A stretch of DNA of 39,405 bases, taken from CAZTHL01 sp964613585. GTDB lineage: Bacteria; Pseudomonadota; Alphaproteobacteria; DSM-16000; Inquilinaceae. Positions 31,902 to 39,405 of the stretch are shown here, in pieces; the stretch's first letter is position 1; each line of letters starts with the position of its first letter. The stretch covers positions 1 to 39,405 of the forward strand of contig CAZTHL010000032.1 in assembly GCA_964613585.1 (NCBI GenBank), written 5' to 3'. Both the position numbers and the translations under genes were made by a program. Below the pieces are notes generated by a model. The model saw nothing but the letters and a program-made list of their open reading frames with translations. It made no database searches and was not told the origin of the DNA.

Positions 31902-33593
31902 TCACGACCTCGGCCCAGGCTGCGAGGCTGTCGGAGCGCCCGCGGGCTCATCCCCGGCTAAGCCGATCAGCCGCACCAGGACCGGCTCCCGCTTGCCCTT
32001 CACCTGCACCGGCTCGGCCGCGACGACCGACAGGTCCCGCCCGGCGCGGCGCGCCACCTCGTCGGTCACCACCAGCTGGGCCGCCCGCTCCTTGGACAAG
32101 GCTTCCAGCCGGCTCGCCAGATTGACGGCGTCGCCGATGGCGGTCAGGCCCTTGCCCGGTCCGTAGCCGAGCTCGCCGACGATCACCGGCCCGAAGGCGA
32201 TGCCAATGCCCATGCGCAGCGGACGCGGCAGATCGGCCGCCAGGCTGCCGTTCAGCTCCTCCAGCCGCTCGGCCATGGCGCGCGCGGCATCCAGGGCCTG
32301 ACGGCAGGCCGTCTCCGGCGTCGCTCCAAGGCCGAACAGCGCCATGACGCCGTCGCCCAGGAACTTGTCGACCCGGCCGCCGCTCTGCTCGATCGCCCGG
32401 CCCATGGCCTCGAAGAAGCGGTTCAGGATGAACACGGTATCGAAAGGCAGCTTGGCCTCGGCAAGCCCGGTGTAGTCGCGCAGGTCGGCGAACAGGATGG
32501 CGATCTCCAGCTCCTCCCCGGCCAGGAAGCGCGGCATCGCCAGCCCCTCCCGCGCGGTCGCGGTCGGCGGCAGCAGCGGGGTCACCTCGAGATCCCGCGT
32601 GGGCCGGATCTGGCAGGCCAAGCGCACATTGGGCGGTGCCGAAATCCGCTCCAGCACGCGCTGCTCCTGCAGAGACGGCGGCGCCAGCGCGTCGGCGCCG
32701 GCCCCGACCCGCACCCGGCAGGTCGAGCAGCGGCCGCGCCCCCCACAGACCGACGCGTGGCCGATGCCGGCGGCACGGATCGTGTCGAGCGCCGTCGCGC
32801 CCGGCATGATGTCGAGCACCCGCGAGTCGCGATAGATCAGCCTGGGGGCGCCCGGCCGCTTGCGATACAGGAAACGGGCGCTTTGCACGCTGGCGGCGGC
32901 CAGCAGCATCAGCACGGCCGTCACCAGGCCAGCATTGGTCACCCCGTCGACGAAGGCCACCGTGGCCGGCGTGACATTCCCGGCGCCCAGGGTCGCCTCG
33001 ACGAAGCCGGGGGTCCCGGCCAGCGAGCGGATCTCCATGCCGGACGAGACGAAGCCGCCGAGCGCCAGCGCCGGGACCAGCAGGGCGCCGGCATACAGGA
33101 GCGGCACCGCGCGCGGGTACCAGACCTTCACCCGGAGCCAGTAATGGATGCCGATGCAGCCGTGCACCCAGACCACCAGCGTCAGCAGAATCTGCTGGAT
33201 CACGTAGCGGGGCGACAGCACCTCCCAGTAGAGAAGCTGCACCAACGTATAGTCGTCGTCGACCCCGGCGAACTCGCTGGCGAGACGGGTGCCGGCGACA
33301 TGCTCAAGGAGCAGGAACGGGATCGCGAAGCCGAGCGACAGCTGCGCCCATTCCCAGCGCGGCAGGCGGAGCGAGCGGCGCCGGGCGAACGACCAGAGCG
33401 CCACGCCGACATGGACGATGACCGCGCCGGCCAGCAGCGCCGTTCCGGCCCACCCGCGCCAGGGCAGGATGAAGACGGCGAGACCCGCGTTCATCGCCTC
33501 GAGCGAGATCAGGCCGAGCGCGTGGTTCAGCAGGTGGCCGAGGACGAAGACGAAGAGGACGAGGCCGCTGGCCAGGCGCAGCCGATTGACCAT
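31902..33593 (-). CDS. Membrane cytochrome b-like / [2Fe-2S] / class III adenylyl cyclase fusion
   Basis: Encodes 563 residues in three modules. Residues 1-240 hold about six membrane helices with histidines (H20, H24, H61, H98, H144, H150) resembling the haem-binding anchor of succinate dehydrogenase. Residues 255-345 are a plant-type ferredoxin with C283, C289, C292 and C327. The last 200 residues are a class III cyclase: metal Asp D370 in FADLRDYTG and D414 in DKFLGDG, base-selecting K410 and the Asp in AIGDAVN, plus N and R of VNLASRLE, a cAMP-forming signature. Redox or gas sensing through haem/Fe-S is inferred. A GAGGTC/GACCTC hairpin covers its stop codon. Confidence 0.88.
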   Translation of the reverse strand: MVNRLRLASGLVLFVFVLGHLLNHALGLISLEAMNAGLAVFILPWRGWAGTALLAGAVIVHVGVALWSFARRRSLRLPRWEWAQLSLGFAIPFLLLEHVAGTRLASEFAGVDDDYTLVQLLYWEVLSPRYVIQQILLTLVVWVHGCIGIHYWLRVKVWYPRAVPLLYAGALLVPALALGGFVSSGMEIRSLAGTPGFVEATLGAGNVTPATVAFVDGVTNAGLVTAVLMLLAAASVQSARFLYRKRPGAPRLIYRDSRVLDIMPGATALDTIRAAGIGHASVCGGRGRCSTCRVRVGAGADALAPPSLQEQRVLERISAPPNVRLACQIRPTRDLEVTPLLPPTATAREGLAMPRFLAGEELEIAILFADLRDYTGLAEAKLPFDTVFILNRFFEAMGRAIEQSGGRVDKFLGDGVMALFGLGATPETACRQALDAARAMAERLEELNGSLAADLPRPLRMGIGIAFGPVIVGELGYGPGKGLTAIGDAVNLASRLEALSKERAAQLVVTDEVARRAGRDLSVVAAEPVQVKGKREPVLVRLIGLAGDEPAGAPTASQPGPRS

Positions 33594-33775
33594 GAGGCGA
33601 CGACGGTGTCCGAGGCAGGCGAGGTCACCGCGTTATAGCGCAGATCCGGACGGCGCGGAGCCGCGGACGGGCCCGGACATGCCGTCGCAACGTGCGCCGC
33701 CTGCCATCGCTGGCGCCGGGACTTTCCCTCGCACCGGGCTGAGCCCTCGGCCGCGCCGGCGGCGTACCGCGGTCC

Positions 33776-33827
33776 CATGCCATCGCTCCATGCCAGCGCG
33801 CCATGCCAGCGCGCCATGCCAGCGAGC
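33776..33827. repeat. 13-bp minisatellite, four units
   Basis: Four consecutive 13-bp units occur: CATGCCATCGCTC, CATGCCAGCGCGC twice, and CATGCCAGCGAGC. The array sits in the 339-bp space (33594-33932) between nitH and the cyclase gene, which contains no supported gene. Copy number could vary between strains. The units contain GCGC and CATG palindromic cores. Confidence 0.8.
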
Positions 33828-33932
33828 CGATGGCTTCAGCCATGGGTTGGCGACGGCGCGCCCTGGGAGCAGAAGGGCTGGCGGGCTCGCCCGCCAGCCG
33901 AGCCGGCGGGTCACCTGGTCGGCTCGGCGGTC

Positions 33933-35213
33933 TCAGACGGCGAGCGCGGTCGGTGCTCGGATATGCTCCTCGATCGCCGCCACGACGTGACGGGCGTCGT
34001 CGCCGACCGCCGAGAAGCGGCCCGACCCCCAGGTGTGCATCCAGGGCAGGCCCAGGAACACCAGCCCGTCGACCGGGGTCACGCCCCGCCGGTGGCGCGG
34101 GTAGCCCTCGCCGTCGAGCACGTCGATGTCGATCCAGCCGTAGTCCATGCGAAAGCCGGTGCACCAGACGACCGACCCGAGCCGCTCGACGGGCACCGCG
34201 CGCCCCTCCTCCGGCCCCGGGCTCCAGACCGGCCGCCAGGACGCCTCGGCCGGCGCGTCGATGCCGTTGTCGGTGATGAACCGGTCGATCTCGGCCTTGA
34301 TGCGCTCGGCGGTCGCATCGGCGGCATCGAGATTGGCGGCAAGGTCGTCTCCGAAGCGGATCATGCCGCTTTCGACCGTCTCCAGACGCCCGTGCAGGCG
34401 CATGCCCTCGAGGGCAAGGCGGCGCAGGTCGATGTCGCGTCCACCGTCTCGGCCGGTCAGATAATGGTTGGCCTTCCGGCGCACGGCGACTCCCTGGGGG
34501 TGCTGCTCGACCGTGATGTCGTAGTGGCCCATGTCGACCAGCCACGCGGTCACGTCGCGTCCGCGGTAGAAGCGCGGCGCGCGCGGCGCCGACCCGGTGG
34601 CGAGGTGCACGACGCGCCCGGCCAGGTGCAGGTCCTCGGCGATCTGGCAGCCGGACTGACCGCTGCCGACCACCAGCACCTCGCCCTCCGGCAGCTGCCC
34701 CGGATTGCGGTAGGTGGAGGAATGCAGCTGCAGGAGCCGCGCCGGCAGGCGGGCGGCGATGCGCGGCAGCTTCGGCTCATGATAGCCGCCGGTGGCGACG
34801 ACGACGCCGCCGGCCGAGAGCGGGCCGGCGCTCGTCTCCAGGACGAAGCCGTCGCCGAGGCGGGCGAGCCGGCTGACCTCGACCCCCTCGCGCACCGGGG
34901 CGCCGATATGCGCGCGAAAGCCCTCGATATAGGCGATGATCTCGTCGCGCAGCATGAAGCCGTCGAGATCGGTGCCGCCGAAGGCGCCGTCATAGGAATA
35001 GCCGGGCAGCTGGCATTGCCAGTTCGGCGTCACCAGGCAGAAGCTGTCCCAGCGCTGGCTGCGCCACGCCTCGGCCACCCGGGCGCGCTCAAGCACGATA
35101 TGGGCAATCCCCCGCTCCTTGAGGCGGGCGCTGGCGGCAAGGCCGGCCTGGCCGCCGCCGACGACGATCACCGGGTGATAAGCTCGATCGGGCATGGGGA
35201 TCTCCGGCATCAT
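33933..35213 (-). CDS. nitH: NitH: MSMEG_0569-type flavin-dependent oxidoreductase of Nit1C
   Basis: Encodes 426 residues. The FAD motif VIVVGGGQAGLAASARL, the NADPH motif VLVVGSGQSGCQIAEDL and CLVTPNWQCQLPGY are typical of the flavin monooxygenase-like group in the Nit1C cluster. The C terminus VFLGLPWMHTWGSGRFSAVG closes the FAD domain. In Nit1C this flavoprotein is required with the nitrilase for cyanide assimilation in a pseudomonad, but its reaction is not known. The ATG overlaps the nitG stop as ATGA. It is the last gene of the operon. The long opposite-strand frame here is a shadow. Confidence 0.93.
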   Translation of the reverse strand: MMPEIPMPDRAYHPVIVVGGGQAGLAASARLKERGIAHIVLERARVAEAWRSQRWDSFCLVTPNWQCQLPGYSYDGAFGGTDLDGFMLRDEIIAYIEGFRAHIGAPVREGVEVSRLARLGDGFVLETSAGPLSAGGVVVATGGYHEPKLPRIAARLPARLLQLHSSTYRNPGQLPEGEVLVVGSGQSGCQIAEDLHLAGRVVHLATGSAPRAPRFYRGRDVTAWLVDMGHYDITVEQHPQGVAVRRKANHYLTGRDGGRDIDLRRLALEGMRLHGRLETVESGMIRFGDDLAANLDAADATAERIKAEIDRFITDNGIDAPAEASWRPVWSPGPEEGRAVPVERLGSVVWCTGFRMDYGWIDIDVLDGEGYPRHRRGVTPVDGLVFLGLPWMHTWGSGRFSAVGDDARHVVAAIEEHIRAPTALAV

Positions 35214-35485
35214 TCGAGGGACAGGATGGTGACGTCGCCCGGCGGCTTGGCCGCTGCCGCGCGCTCTAGCTCGGCCAGCTGCGCCGCCGCGCGGGCGCAG
35301 AAGAAGCCATGGCGCCGGGCCACCCGCCGGCTCGCCTCGCCGAGCGCGACGCGCGAGCGGGCCACGAAAGCCTCGAGCGGCATGGCCTCCCCGACACGGA
35401 AATGCTCGGCGATGACGGTGGACGGCGAGTAGCAGACGGCCTCATCGCCATCCGGCCACTGGATTCGAAAGCGCATCTCAGGCAC
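35210..35485 (-). CDS. nitG: NitG: MSMEG_0570-type small protein of Nit1C
   Basis: Encodes 91 residues: MPEMRFRIQWPDGDEAVCYSPSTVI opens it and ASRRVARRHGFFCARAAAQL follows, matching the MSMEG_0570 nitrogen-starvation-response family found only in Nit1C clusters. Its role is unknown; a carrier or assembly function is possible. It overlaps nitF by eight bases and nitH by four, showing tight coupling. Confidence 0.9.
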   Translation of the reverse strand: MPEMRFRIQWPDGDEAVCYSPSTVIAEHFRVGEAMPLEAFVARSRVALGEASRRVARRHGFFCARAAAQLAELERAAAAKPPGDVTILSLE

Positions 35486-36464
35486 GGAGCCTCTCCCCCA
35501 CCGCCTCGCCGGGCGCGCAGCCGATCAGCGGATCGGCCGCCAGGTCGCGCACCGTCGCTGCGGCCGTGCCGTGCCGGATGCTCAGCCGCCGGCTGCCGTC
35601 GAGCACGCCGATGCGGGCGGCGGCGATGCCGGCGTCCCGGAAACGATCCACGAGCCGGGGTACCCAGGCATGGTCGGTTGCCATGACGAAGCCGAAGCTC
35701 GGAAAGGCGCCGAGCCAGCGCTCCAGGTCGACGCCGGGCGGCGCCGGCAGGGCCTCGAGATCGATCTCGGCGCCGACCCGCGAGCATTCCGCCAGCATTG
35801 CCGTGGTGCCGATCACGCCACCCTGGCTGATGTCCTTGGCCACCCGGGCGAAACCGGCCTCGGCCATCTGCGGCAGCAAATCGAGATCGGCGCGCAGCCG
35901 CTCGGGCGGCGCGCCGGTGGCGGCGTCCCAGAACGGGTGCGGATCATGCCAGCGGCCGCGCAGGTCGACGGCCATCACCAGATCCTGCCCCGGCCGCCCG
36001 TCGAAGCTGGTGAGCAGGGCCCGGGCCCGGCCCAGCACGGCCACCGCGAGCTGGCCGCCCCGCGCACGCAGATTGGCGTGGCCGCCGACCATGGGCACGC
36101 CATAGGCGGCGCAGGCCTCACGCATGCCGTCGAGCAGAGGGGCCGCCTCCCGGGCGCCGGCCGCCCACAGGGCGTTGACCACGGCGACCGGCCGGCCGCC
36201 CATCGCCGCAATGTCCGAGAGGTTGACCATCACCGCCGACCAGCCCGCGAACCAGGGCATGGCGGCCACCAGCTCCTCGATCATCCCCTCGCAGGCAAGC
36301 AGGCTCCAGCCCTCGCCATCGGGGATCGCCGCCCCGTCGTCGCCAACCGCGATCGCCGCATCGCCACCCAGGCCGAGTCCGGCGACGGCCGCGGCGACAT
36401 CGGTCTTGCCGAGCAGCCCGGGGGCGGCGGCGAGGCGCGCGGCCAGGGCGTCCAGCCCGGTCAT
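35478..36464 (-). CDS. nitF: NitF: Sll0787-type AIR-synthase-like protein of Nit1C
   Basis: Encodes 328 residues of the PurM/AIR-synthase-like superfamily: GDDGAAIPDGEGWSLLACEGM, VNLSDIAAMGGRPVAVVNALW and AKDISQGGVIGTTAMLAECS are the ATP-binding blocks (given separately). Family members bind ATP and activate oxygen atoms of amide- or acid-like groups. In Nit1C the substrate is unknown. The start overlaps the nitE stop as ATGA. Confidence 0.92.
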   Translation of the reverse strand: MTGLDALAARLAAAPGLLGKTDVAAAVAGLGLGGDAAIAVGDDGAAIPDGEGWSLLACEGMIEELVAAMPWFAGWSAVMVNLSDIAAMGGRPVAVVNALWAAGAREAAPLLDGMREACAAYGVPMVGGHANLRARGGQLAVAVLGRARALLTSFDGRPGQDLVMAVDLRGRWHDPHPFWDAATGAPPERLRADLDLLPQMAEAGFARVAKDISQGGVIGTTAMLAECSRVGAEIDLEALPAPPGVDLERWLGAFPSFGFVMATDHAWVPRLVDRFRDAGIAAARIGVLDGSRRLSIRHGTAAATVRDLAADPLIGCAPGEAVGERLRA

Positions 36465-37000
36465 GCCGCGGTCCGGGTCGTGAAGCCGGCCGCGCCGTCG
36501 GCGATCGGCGGATAGAACGCGAGATCGGCCTGCATCAGGTGATGCTCCAGGCCGCAATAATCGATCCGCTCCAGGGTCCGCCAGTGCAGCCGCCGGAACA
36601 GGAGCGCGTTGCGGCTCTGCACCCGGGCCAGGAAGCGCGTGCACCCCATGGCGTGGGCCGAGGAGACGGCAAGGCGGATCAGCGATGTGCCGAGCCCGGC
36701 CTGGCCGCGATAGGCCTCGGCCACCGCCAGCCGCGAGCCCCACCATTCGCCGTCGGGCTCGCCGCGGTGGATGCGCACCGTGCCGACCACCTCGTCCTCG
36801 CAGCCGCAGGCGGTGGACAGGGCGACGATGCAGAAGGCGCGCGCGTCGACAGCGTCGCGGTCGTCGCCCTTGAAGATGTGCTGCTCCCGGCAGAACACGG
36901 CCCGCCGCAGCCGCGCGGCGCCGGCGCGCTCCCAGGCCTCCGTGGCGTGCTTGACCCGGTGATCGGGCGAGATGTAGGGCCGGATCGGCTCGAGCATCAT
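36461..37000 (-). CDS. nitE: NitE: MSMEG_0567/Sll0786-type GNAT acetyltransferase of Nit1C
   Basis: Encodes 179 residues with a GNAT fold: FCREQHIFKGDDRDAVD near the start, VVGTVRIHRG, then the acetyl-CoA loop region SRLAVAEAYRGQAGLGTSLIRLA and a C-terminal FRRLHWRTL strand. The family is named for nitrogen starvation and occurs only with Nit1C. The double ATG at 37000/36997 overlaps the nitD stop. A longer open frame upstream is inside nitD and not used. Confidence 0.92.
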   Translation of the reverse strand: MMLEPIRPYISPDHRVKHATEAWERAGAARLRRAVFCREQHIFKGDDRDAVDARAFCIVALSTACGCEDEVVGTVRIHRGEPDGEWWGSRLAVAEAYRGQAGLGTSLIRLAVSSAHAMGCTRFLARVQSRNALLFRRLHWRTLERIDYCGLEHHLMQADLAFYPPIADGAAGFTTRTAA

Positions 37001-38112
37001 GGGCCGAGCCCCTCGAAGGCCGAGAGCGCGGAGCAGGCCCCGCAGCGGCCGCAGCCGGCCTTGATCGTGTCCCTTGTCATGCCGGCCGCGGCGAGCATGC
37101 GCCCGAGCGGCCGCAGCAGCGCCTCCATGAAGGCGGCCGAGGGCGGCGGATGATCCTCCATCGGCGTGCCCGAGATCGGCACGAACGGCACCACGAAGGG
37201 GTAGACACCGAGCGCGATCAGCCGCTCGCACATCGCCAGGATGGCCTCCCGGCTGTCGCCGAGGCCGGCCAGGATGTAGCTCGACACTTGGCCACGGCCG
37301 AACACCGGCACGGCGGCGGCGAACGCGTCGAGGTAGCGCTCGACCGGCACCTCGGCCTTGCCGGGCATGACCCGGGCCCGCACCGCCGGGGTGACCGCCT
37401 CGAGATGCAGGCCGAGCGCGTCGATGCCGGCGTCATGCAGGGCGCCGAACCAGTCGTCCCGATCGGGCGGCTCACACTGGCCCTGGATCGGCAGGTCGAC
37501 CGCCGCCTTGACGGCGCGCGCGCTCTCCGCCAGGACGGCGGCGCCGCGGTCGGTCTTGTTCGGGGTGCCCGTCGTCATCACCATGTGGCGGACGCCGTCG
37601 AGCTCGACCGCCGCCTTCGCCACCTCCGCCAGCTGCTCCGGCGTCTTGCGGGCGATGGTACGACCGGCGGCCAACGACTGGCCGATGGCGCAGAAGCGGC
37701 AGGTCCTGCGGCGGCTCTCGTAGCGGATGCAGGTCTGCAGCACCGTGGTGGCCAGCACGTCGCGGCCGTGCAGCACGGCGATCTGGCTGTAGGGAACGCC
37801 GTCGGCCGTCCTGAGCGCGTGGAAGCGGGGCCGTGGCGGAAAGGCGACCCGGCCGACCGGCATACCGTCGCGCTCGATCACGCTCTCGCCAGCGGCGTCC
37901 GGCCGCAGTGCCACGTACGGCGAATCGAAGGCGGTGGCGGTGTGGACCGGCGCCATCACCGTCCGGCCATCGACCAGCAACGCCTTGTGGTCGGACGGGC
38001 CGGCGCCGCCGCGGCGGCTCTCCTGACCCGCCTTCGGGTCAACCAGCCGCAGCCCGTAGGACTGCAGCTCCACGATCAGCGTCTCCGGCGTCATCAGGGT
38101 GTCGGGCGCCAT
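36997..38112 (-). CDS. nitD: NitD: MSMEG_0568-type radical SAM protein of Nit1C
   Basis: Encodes 371 residues. The cluster cysteines are C128, C138 and C141 (C-x9-C-x2-C in CIRYESRRRTCRFCAIGQ), wider than the usual C-x3-C-x2-C. MVMTTGTPNKTDRG and GLHLEAVTP fit the radical SAM barrel. A second cysteine set CGRCGAC (354-360) near the C terminus may hold another Fe-S cluster. Radical SAM members of Nit1C are essential in cyanide assimilation genetics, but the reaction is unknown. The ATG at 38112 lies inside the nitC 3' end (74-nt overlap). Confidence 0.92.
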   Translation of the reverse strand: MAPDTLMTPETLIVELQSYGLRLVDPKAGQESRRGGAGPSDHKALLVDGRTVMAPVHTATAFDSPYVALRPDAAGESVIERDGMPVGRVAFPPRPRFHALRTADGVPYSQIAVLHGRDVLATTVLQTCIRYESRRRTCRFCAIGQSLAAGRTIARKTPEQLAEVAKAAVELDGVRHMVMTTGTPNKTDRGAAVLAESARAVKAAVDLPIQGQCEPPDRDDWFGALHDAGIDALGLHLEAVTPAVRARVMPGKAEVPVERYLDAFAAAVPVFGRGQVSSYILAGLGDSREAILAMCERLIALGVYPFVVPFVPISGTPMEDHPPPSAAFMEALLRPLGRMLAAAGMTRDTIKAGCGRCGACSALSAFEGLGP

Positions 38113-39064
38113 CCGTCTCGCTTCCAAAAGGGATCTGAGGGGCGGCCACCGGCTTTGGCCGATTGTCGATGAGCAGGGACAGCAGCTCAGGCCGGGCGTA
38201 ATGGCCGACGCTGTCCATCATCCGCTTGCGCTTGGTGACCAGGGCCAGGTCCAGGTCGGCGATGAGGAGGCCTTCGCCCTCGGTGAGGGGCGGCGCCAAG
38301 TGCACGCCCTCAGGCGAGACGATGGCCGTGCAGCAGCCGCCGGTGAGCGCCTTCGCCATGCCGCCGCCCGGATCGATCTCGGCCTTCTGCGCCTCGGTCA
38401 GCCAGCCGGTGGCGTTGATGACGAAGCACCCGGCCTCGAGCGCGTGCTGGCGCAGCGCCACCTCCATCTGCTCGGCGAAGATCGGCCCGACCAGGCTGCC
38501 CGGAAACTGGGCGACATGGATCTCCTCGTGCTGCGCCATCAGCGCGAAGCGGGCCAGCGGGTTGTAGTGCTCCCAGCAGGTGAGCGCGCCGAGCCGGCCG
38601 ACCGCGCTGTCGACGACGCGCAAGCCGGAGCCGTCGCCCTGACCCCAGACCATCCGCTCGTGGTAGGTCGGCGTGATCTTGCGCCGATGCAAAATGAGCG
38701 CGCCGTCCGCGTCGAAGACCAGCTGCGCGTTGTACAGCGTGCCGTGGGCCCGCTCGTTCACCCCCAGGACTACGACGATGCCGTGCGCCCGCGCCGCGGC
38801 GGCCACCGCCTCGGTCGCCGGCCCCGGCACCGCCACGGCGGCCTCGTAGAGGGCCAAGTGCTTCTTCCCGATCGAGACCGGGGGCTCGATGAAGCTGAAA
38901 TAGGGATAGCAGGGCACGAAGGTCTCGGAGAAGGCGACGATCCCGGCGCCCTGCCCCGAGGCCTCGGCGATCGTGCCCAGCACCTTGTCGAGCGTGCCGC
39001 CCGGCCGGTCGAGGACCGGCGCGAGCTGCGCAGCGGCGGCGCGGACGATCCTTGCGCCGGCCAT
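38039..39064 (-). CDS. nitC: NitC: Nit6803-type nitrilase of Nit1C
   Basis: Encodes 341 residues. The nitrilase triad is present: E47 in SETFVPCYPYF, K129 in HRRKITPTYHERMVWGQGDG (with the second Glu, E136) and C163 in LTCWEHYNPL. This is the Nit6803 group, which hydrolyses nitriles to acids and is central to Nit1C-dependent growth on cyanide in Pseudomonas. The C-terminal 30 residues run into nitD and look poorly conserved. The ATG at 39064 is used; a GTG at 39070 overlaps the nitB stop as GTGA. Confidence 0.95.
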   Translation of the reverse strand: MAGARIVRAAAAQLAPVLDRPGGTLDKVLGTIAEASGQGAGIVAFSETFVPCYPYFSFIEPPVSIGKKHLALYEAAVAVPGPATEAVAAAARAHGIVVVLGVNERAHGTLYNAQLVFDADGALILHRRKITPTYHERMVWGQGDGSGLRVVDSAVGRLGALTCWEHYNPLARFALMAQHEEIHVAQFPGSLVGPIFAEQMEVALRQHALEAGCFVINATGWLTEAQKAEIDPGGGMAKALTGGCCTAIVSPEGVHLAPPLTEGEGLLIADLDLALVTKRKRMMDSVGHYARPELLSLLIDNRPKPVAAPQIPFGSETDGARHPDDAGDADRGAAVLRAAAG

Positions 39065-39066
39065 GG

Positions 39067-39405
39067 TCACACGGTCCAGGTGTCGAGGATGAAGGCGTTG
39101 TCGCGACGGTGCAGCAGGATCAGGTCCAGCACGTCCTGCGGGCTAATCGGCACGATGCCCTCCTGCAGCGACGGCTCGCCGTGCCCGTACAGCGCCTGAA
39201 GCGCGAAGCGGCAGGCATAGACCTCGCCGCCCTCGTCCATGAAGTTTTTCAGCTGCTCGTTGAAGTTCTGATGGCCCGGGAAGGCGGCGTCGCCGAGCTT
39301 GGGAAAGCCGCGGACCACGCCCAGGGTCACACCCGGGCCGTAGAGCAGGATCGTGGTCTTGAAACCCTTGCGGATGAGGCGCTTGCCCTGCAGCAGGTTG
39401 ACTAG
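39067..39405 (-). CDS. nitB: NitB: MSMEG_0572/Sll0783-type protein, 5' end outside window
   Basis: The visible 112 C-terminal residues continue open to the window edge. RLIRKGFKTTILLYGPGV, GFPKLGDAAFPGHQNFNEQ, then EVYACRFALQALYGHGE and LDLILLHRRDNAFILDTW match the Sll0783/MSMEG_0572 nitrogen-starvation family, a DsrE-like small protein that precedes the nitrilase in Nit1C clusters. Function is unknown. The conserved cysteine in YACRFA may matter. The gene start, and any regulator upstream, lie beyond 39405. Confidence 0.9.
   Translation of the reverse strand, partial: LVNLLQGKRLIRKGFKTTILLYGPGVTLGVVRGFPKLGDAAFPGHQNFNEQLKNFMDEGGEVYACRFALQALYGHGEPSLQEGIVPISPQDVLDLILLHRRDNAFILDTWTV

Noticed and set aside
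33776..33827. CRISPR array
   Set aside because: Units are 13 bp and directly tandem with no spacers; no cas gene is present in the window.
33777..35432. 551-codon open frame opposite nitH and nitG
   Set aside because: It mirrors two recognised genes in a GC-rich sequence, lacks any family motif and is rich in R/A/G/H as expected for an antisense shadow.

Overview
The window is a GC-rich (roughly two-thirds GC) stretch of draft-assembly DNA with a 100-N scaffold gap at 24524-24623. Gene content (feoABC, gshB, yraN, an LppC-type lipoprotein, rdgB-hemW, a LysR regulator, an M24 pseudo-peptidase, gpt, a globin-coupled chemoreceptor, a Fe-S/adenylyl cyclase fusion), twin-arginine and lipobox signals, and frequent ATGA/GTGA stop-start overlaps suggest an alphaproteobacterium, probably Rhodospirillales or a neighbouring order. 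That placement is inference from gene content; no rRNA is present.

Layout. 1-3466: ferrous iron uptake operon feoA-feoB-feoC on the minus strand, with an extragenic repeat touching the feoC stop. 3467-7412: gshB, a SirB1-type protein, a decayed BON-domain gene and yraN (all minus), divergent from an LppC/LpoA-like lipoprotein; rsmI, often found beside this set, is not here. 7473-12099: a small conserved protein, hemW and rdgB (minus), an aspartate aminotransferase (plus) and a patatin-like phospholipase (minus). 12580-16318: an EF-G paralogue with an altered switch II, Dps and MsrP (plus). 16383-19380: two unknown small proteins, a sulfotransferase, an AT-richer intergenic patch, and a PEP-CTERM protein behind a good sigma-54 promoter with upstream direct repeats. 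19799-24008: LysR regulator, M24-fold protein without metal ligands, a second copy of the extragenic repeat, gpt and a large coiled-coil lipoprotein. 24315-24391: tRNA-Arg(ACG), then the gap. 24673-30377: a DASS/ArsB-like permease divergent from a three-gene operon (FAD/NAD(P)-binding protein, YbfB-type MFS transporter, glutathione S-transferase). 30431-33593: globin-coupled chemoreceptor and a membrane cytochrome b-like / [2Fe-2S] / adenylyl cyclase fusion. 33933-39405: a tightly overlapping minus-strand operon recognised as the Nit1C (nitrilase-1) cluster, nitB (cut by the window edge) through nitH, known from other bacteria to be needed for cyanide assimilation.

How the parts may work together. 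The Nit1C operon is a described but mechanistically unresolved pathway: nitrilase, radical SAM enzyme, acetyltransferase, AIR-synthase-like protein, flavoprotein and two small proteins. Directly downstream on the same strand lie a likely haem/Fe-S adenylyl cyclase and a globin-coupled transducer; whether they respond to oxygen, redox state or cyanide is speculation. The strongest new-looking signals are (i) the two-copy hairpin repeat flush with gene stop codons, (ii) the sigma-54 plus enhancer-repeat architecture at the PEP-CTERM gene, (iii) the FAD-protein/MFS/GST operon, and (iv) the redox cyclase/globin sensor pair beside Nit1C.
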